This document shows positions 60,619-64,000 of a stretch of DNA of 64,000 nt, one piece after another. The stretch comes from Cannabis sativa (Eukaryota > Streptophyta > Magnoliopsida > Rosales > Cannabaceae): NCBI RefSeq assembly GCF_029168945.1, contig NC_083602.1, positions 71,010,600-71,074,599 on the forward strand, given 5' to 3'. The notes under the pieces are model-generated. The model was not told the DNA's origin and did no database searches. It was given only the letters and a program-made list of their open reading frames with translations. The stretch's first letter is position 1. Each line of letters opens with the position of its first letter. The translations under genes and the position numbers were made by a program.

Positions 60619-62525
60619 TGTTGGGTTTTATGCCCTAAATAAAACTCTTTACAATCTGATTAGTTATCAATATAAGAAATTTGAAGTGATTGATGTTTGC
60701 ATGAATTTTACATGCTATTGGTTTAAATATGTTTATTACATTTACACACAGAATCAGTTAAATCCAGATCATATGTTTATTCACAATTACAGTATCGTCA
60801 ACACAGTGGAATGTGATTGTGTTCATATGAATCAAAAGTATTGCTCCCTGTTTCATCAGTGTTATTGGGGTTACACTAATGTGATAATCAGCGATGATGT
60901 GTACTTACACTTGGAGTAAGTGTTATGTTCTTTCCAGGACATTAGTAAAGTATACTAGTTTCGAATGTATGGAGTATACATTGGACTGGACCGATATTGC
61001 AACTAAGTTAAGATATTACAAACTTACCGTTATACATATCTTTCCAAGTCAATATCAGTAGTTGATCTTAAGATTAAAAGAATCTAAATCCTGATATGCT
61101 TAGGCTCAACTCAGGAGTGCTATTCATGTTCTTTGATTTATTAGTTAAGCCTACTTTTAGGTCAGGGTGATACGTATATTTTGGGAACATGATAGTATGA
61201 TTGAGTGGGAGTGCTGAACATAAATATGGAATCTATAGCTTCTACTGGTGTATAGAAGTCAAGTGATGATTCCCTTCGAGCTTGGCAAATAGAAGTAAAT
61301 GGATGAGCTCTTGTTTAACTGACTAATTATTAGATCGCTAAACACCATTTACAGGTAGCTAAGTGTTTTAAGGGGCAAAATACATTGAGGGGTGAGAACG
61401 GTAAAGAAATCCCATCTCGATGTAGATCATCTATATAGAGGATCTTTAAATCACAATAAGATTATAACAATGGTTAAATGAGATAGCATATTGATATCGT
61501 GGAACATACAATATGCTCTATATAAGTCTGAGAGTGCGATTCTAAGTTCTAAGAGTGGATTCATTTAAGAATTAATAAGTAGGAATTTACTTGGTAAATT
61601 TGGTTCACTTATTGGAAGCTCAGCAATAGATCCATGGTCCCCATTCTAGTTGAGAATATTCTGCTTGTAAGACTCATTAATTGATTCGTGATTGATCAAT
61701 TATAATTCTAAAGTTAGACTATGTCTAATTTTATGAATTTTCACTAAGCAGGGGTGAAATTGTAAAGAAAAGAGTTTCTAGGTTTATTTATTTATTAATG
61801 GACTTTATATGTCTAATTAATAATTAAATTAAATGACAATATTATTTAATAATCTATTTTAGTTATTAAATAATTAGTTTTGGCATTTAAAAGGTTAGAA
61901 TTGGAAAATTGGCGTTTTTGAGAAAATAGAGATAAAATTTTATAAAACTGCAAAATCAAGTGGGGCCCACTATAACACCATGGCCGGCCACTTATTAAGG
62001 GTTTTTCAAATTAATATTTTCATTATTTTAATGCCAAATAATTCTTAACCTAAACCTAGTAGTTGCCTATAAATAGAAAGTGATGGCTCAGTCACAACAC
62101 ATGCTTTCACATGCTTTCATTAGCTTTCTGACAGAAATTTCTCTCTTCAGAAAAACTGAGCCTTCCTCACTTTCTATACCTGGCCGAAACCTCTTCTCTT
62201 CTTTTCCCTTCATCAATTTCGACCCTAGTGAAAGAGTAAGTGCCCACACACAGCAAGCAGTAACTCAATCATAGATTGGAAGACTGTGAAGGATCAAACT
62301 TGAAGAAGAAGGACATTCGGGCTCAGATCTTGATTACACTTTGCTACAGAAAGGATACAAGGGTTAGAGATCTGAGTGGAAGGAGACATTAATTCCGCTG
62401 CATCAATGTAAGGTTTTCTTAACTTTATATGTGTTTAATTTATCGTTTTAGAAAGTTCATGTTTAGGGTGTTTAAACAACATACTTGTGAGTAGATCTAA
62501 GATCTTGGTAAAATAAATTCCAACA
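60619..62525 (+). repeat. 3' LTR of element D
   Basis: 1907 bp, TGTTGGG to CCAACA. Intact TATAAATA at 62068-62075. Almost identical to the 5' LTR. Confidence 0.96.
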
Positions 62526-63007
62526 AGAACTTGGTGAAAAAATTTGGTCTTGAGAAAGCCAAACATTCCAACACTCCCATGAGCACAACTTTGAAATTAA
62601 GCAAAGATGAACAAGGAGTAAAGGTAGATCAAACTTTGTATCAAAGTATGATAGGTAGTTTGCTTTATCTTACTGCTAGTCGTCTTGACATTTGTTATAG
62701 TGTTGGTGTTTGTGCACGATATCAGGCAAATCCCATGGAATCCCATCTTTCTACTGTGAAAAGAATCATTCGCTATGTAAATAGCACAATTAATTTTGGG
62801 ATTTGGTTTTCTAAAGACACTAACTCTAACCTTGTTTGCTTTAGTGATGCTGATTGGGCAGGTAATGCAGATGATAGAAAAAGTACTAGTGGTGGATGTT
62901 TCTATCTTGGAAACAATCTGGTTTCATGGCATAGCAAGAAGCAAAACTCAATCTCTCTGTCCACAGCTGAGGCTGAGTATATTGCTGCGGGTAGTTGTTG
63001 TACCCAA
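62526..63007 (+). pseudogene. pol: SIRE RT connection and RNase H
   Basis: It resumes with the duplicated AGAAC and the frame from 52431. Motifs: KKFGLEKAKHSNTPMS, MIGSLLYLTASRLDICY, ARYQANPMESHLSTVKRI, DADWAGNADDRKSTSGG (RNase H), STAEAEYIAAGSCCTQ. It is interrupted by another LTR at 63008 just before the end of the domain. The frame is open. Confidence 0.95.
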
Positions 63008-64000
63008 TGTTGGAAATTATTTTACCAGGATCTTAGATCTACTCACAAGTATGTTGTTTAAACACCCTAAATATGAACTTTCTAAAACGATAAAATAAAC
63101 ACATATAAAGTTAAGAAAACCTTACATTGATGCAGCGGAATTAATGTCTCCTTCCACTCAGATCTCTAACCCTTGAATCCTTTCTGTAGCAGAGTATAAT
63201 CAAGATCTGAGCCCGAATGTCCTTCTTCTTCAAGTTTGATCCTTCACAGTCTTCCAATCTATGATTGAGTTACTGCTTGCTGTGTGTGGGCACTTACTCT
63301 TTCACTAGGGTCGAAAAAGATGAAGGAGAAAATAGGAGAGAGGGTTTCGGCCAGGTGTAGAAAGTGGGGAAGGCTCAGTTTTTCTGAAGAGAGAAATTTC
63401 TGTCAGATTACTTGTGAAAGCATTGTATGAGACTGAGCCATCACTTTCTATTTATAGGCAACTACTAGGTTTAGGTTAGGAATTATTTGGCATTAAAATA
63501 ATGAAAATATTAATTTGAAAAATAACATCTAAGTGGCCGGTCATGGTGTTTAATGGGCCTCACTTGATTTTGAAGTTTTATCAAATTTTATCTCTATTTT
63601 CTCAAAAACGCCAATTTTTCAATTCTAACCTTTTAAATGCCAAAACTAATTATTTAATTACTAAAATAGATTATTAAATAATATTGTCATTTAATTTAAT
63701 TATTAATTAGACATATAAAGTCCATTAATAAATAAATAAACCTAGAAAACTCTTTTCTTTACAATTTCACCCCTGCTTAGTGAAAATTCATAAAATTAGA
63801 CATAGTCTAACTTTAGAATTATAATTGATCAATCACGAATCAATTAATGAGTCTTACAAGCAAAATGTTCTCAACTAGAATGGGGACCATGGATCTATAT
63901 GCTGAGCTTCCAATAAGTGAACCAAATTTACCAAGTAAATTTCTACTTATTAATTCTTCGTTGAATCCACTCTTAGAACTTAGAAATGCACTCTCAGACT
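63008..64000 (-). repeat. LTR of the dominant copia family, cut by the window edge
   Basis: Begins TGTTGGAAATTATTTTACC, closely resembling D-type LTRs in reverse, and runs past 64000. The left target duplication would be CCCAA (63003-63007). Whether a full element or a solo LTR follows cannot be seen. Confidence 0.93.

Larger units (their letters stand above)
52432..62525 (+). mobile_element. Non-autonomous copia element D, complete with TSD
   Basis: 10,094 bp with TSD AGAAC (52427-52431 and 62526-62530), inside SIRE pol. Two LTRs of 1908 and 1907 bp, primer site, 3.5 kb leader, an open gag of 288 codons, 1.7 kb of pol vestiges, polypurine tract. About 19 differences between its LTRs by eye (about 1 percent) indicate a recent insertion. 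It needs RT and integrase in trans. It is the best-preserved gag-only member here. Confidence 0.96.
38390..63007 (+). mobile_element. SIRE-type copia element cut into pieces by later insertions
   Basis: LTR-like sequence (38390 to about 39655), gag end, protease and integrase (39950-41646), first RT part (43274-44215), RT end (52249-52431), connection and RNase H (62526-63007). The pieces are collinear, and the two junctions across elements C and D restore the reading frame exactly when one target duplication is removed. The gag N-terminus and the primer site are not found. The residue pattern (GYSTNSRAYR, TVMES, NPMESHLSTVKRI) is typical of the SIRE/Maximus clade. Confidence 0.87.

Noticed and set aside
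60686..60919. 77-codon frame inside the D LTRs, present in both copies
   Set aside because: Two near-identical LTRs necessarily share it. There is no domain and other family LTRs do not keep it open.
1..64000. A host protein-coding gene, tRNA or rRNA
   Set aside because: All substantial frames belong to transposable elements or their shadows. I saw no tRNA-like fold or rRNA sequence, though a careful tRNA scan was not possible by eye.

Overview
This 64 kb window is plant nuclear DNA made almost entirely of nested transposable elements. I found no convincing host gene, rRNA, tRNA or CRISPR array. The evidence for a plant (probably eudicot) genome is AT-rich sequence, Ty1/copia, Ty3/gypsy, L1-type LINE and Mutator-like elements with plant-type domains, a tRNA-Asp primer site of Athila type, and SIRE-type copia coding sequence. 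The species cannot be named from the sequence alone.

One copia family dominates. Its LTRs are about 1.7-1.9 kb, begin TGTTGGGTTTT, end CCAACA and occur ten times in both orientations. I call its members A, B, C and D. A (minus, 1064-12505) and D (plus, 52432-62525) are non-autonomous: LTRs, a long AT-rich leader, one gag ORF, then a stretch in which only islands of pol survive. C (minus, 44216-52248) has a nearly complete but broken gag-pol and is the best autonomous-type relative. B is seen only as leader plus one LTR at the left edge. There is also a solo LTR (21188-23084), a truncated LTR (41647-43273) and an LTR running off the right edge (63008 on).

Layout. 1-14777: leader and LTR of B, split by A, whose 5' LTR is split by a 1.85 kb MULE-like element. 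14778-16370: degenerate plus-strand Tat-like gypsy. 16371-18325: unassigned, with a TATA box and an (ATT)n microsatellite. 18326-38170: a minus-strand gypsy (integrase side at 18326-19646; RT, protease, gag and LTR at 34001-38170) split by a plus-strand Athila-like gypsy (19647-34000), which itself carries the solo LTR and a full-length L1-type LINE (28701-33529, minus). 38390-63007: a plus-strand SIRE-type copia whose coding sequence is cut into four pieces by the truncated LTR, C and D, and interrupted again at the right edge. Exact 5-bp target duplications (GAGAC, AGTTT, CAAAT, AGAAC) and a 9-bp one (TTAAAAAAA) give the order of insertion.

The most interesting signal is in the leaders of A, C and D. 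All three keep a ~360-bp block just upstream of gag while flanking sequence drifts. It holds two hairpins with the same CTAAT loop and two copies of a 20-mer, GACTCTCGCCTAAACGGGAC. Its retention in both coding-competent and gag-only members fits an RNA packaging, dimerisation or translation element used in trans. That function is inference.
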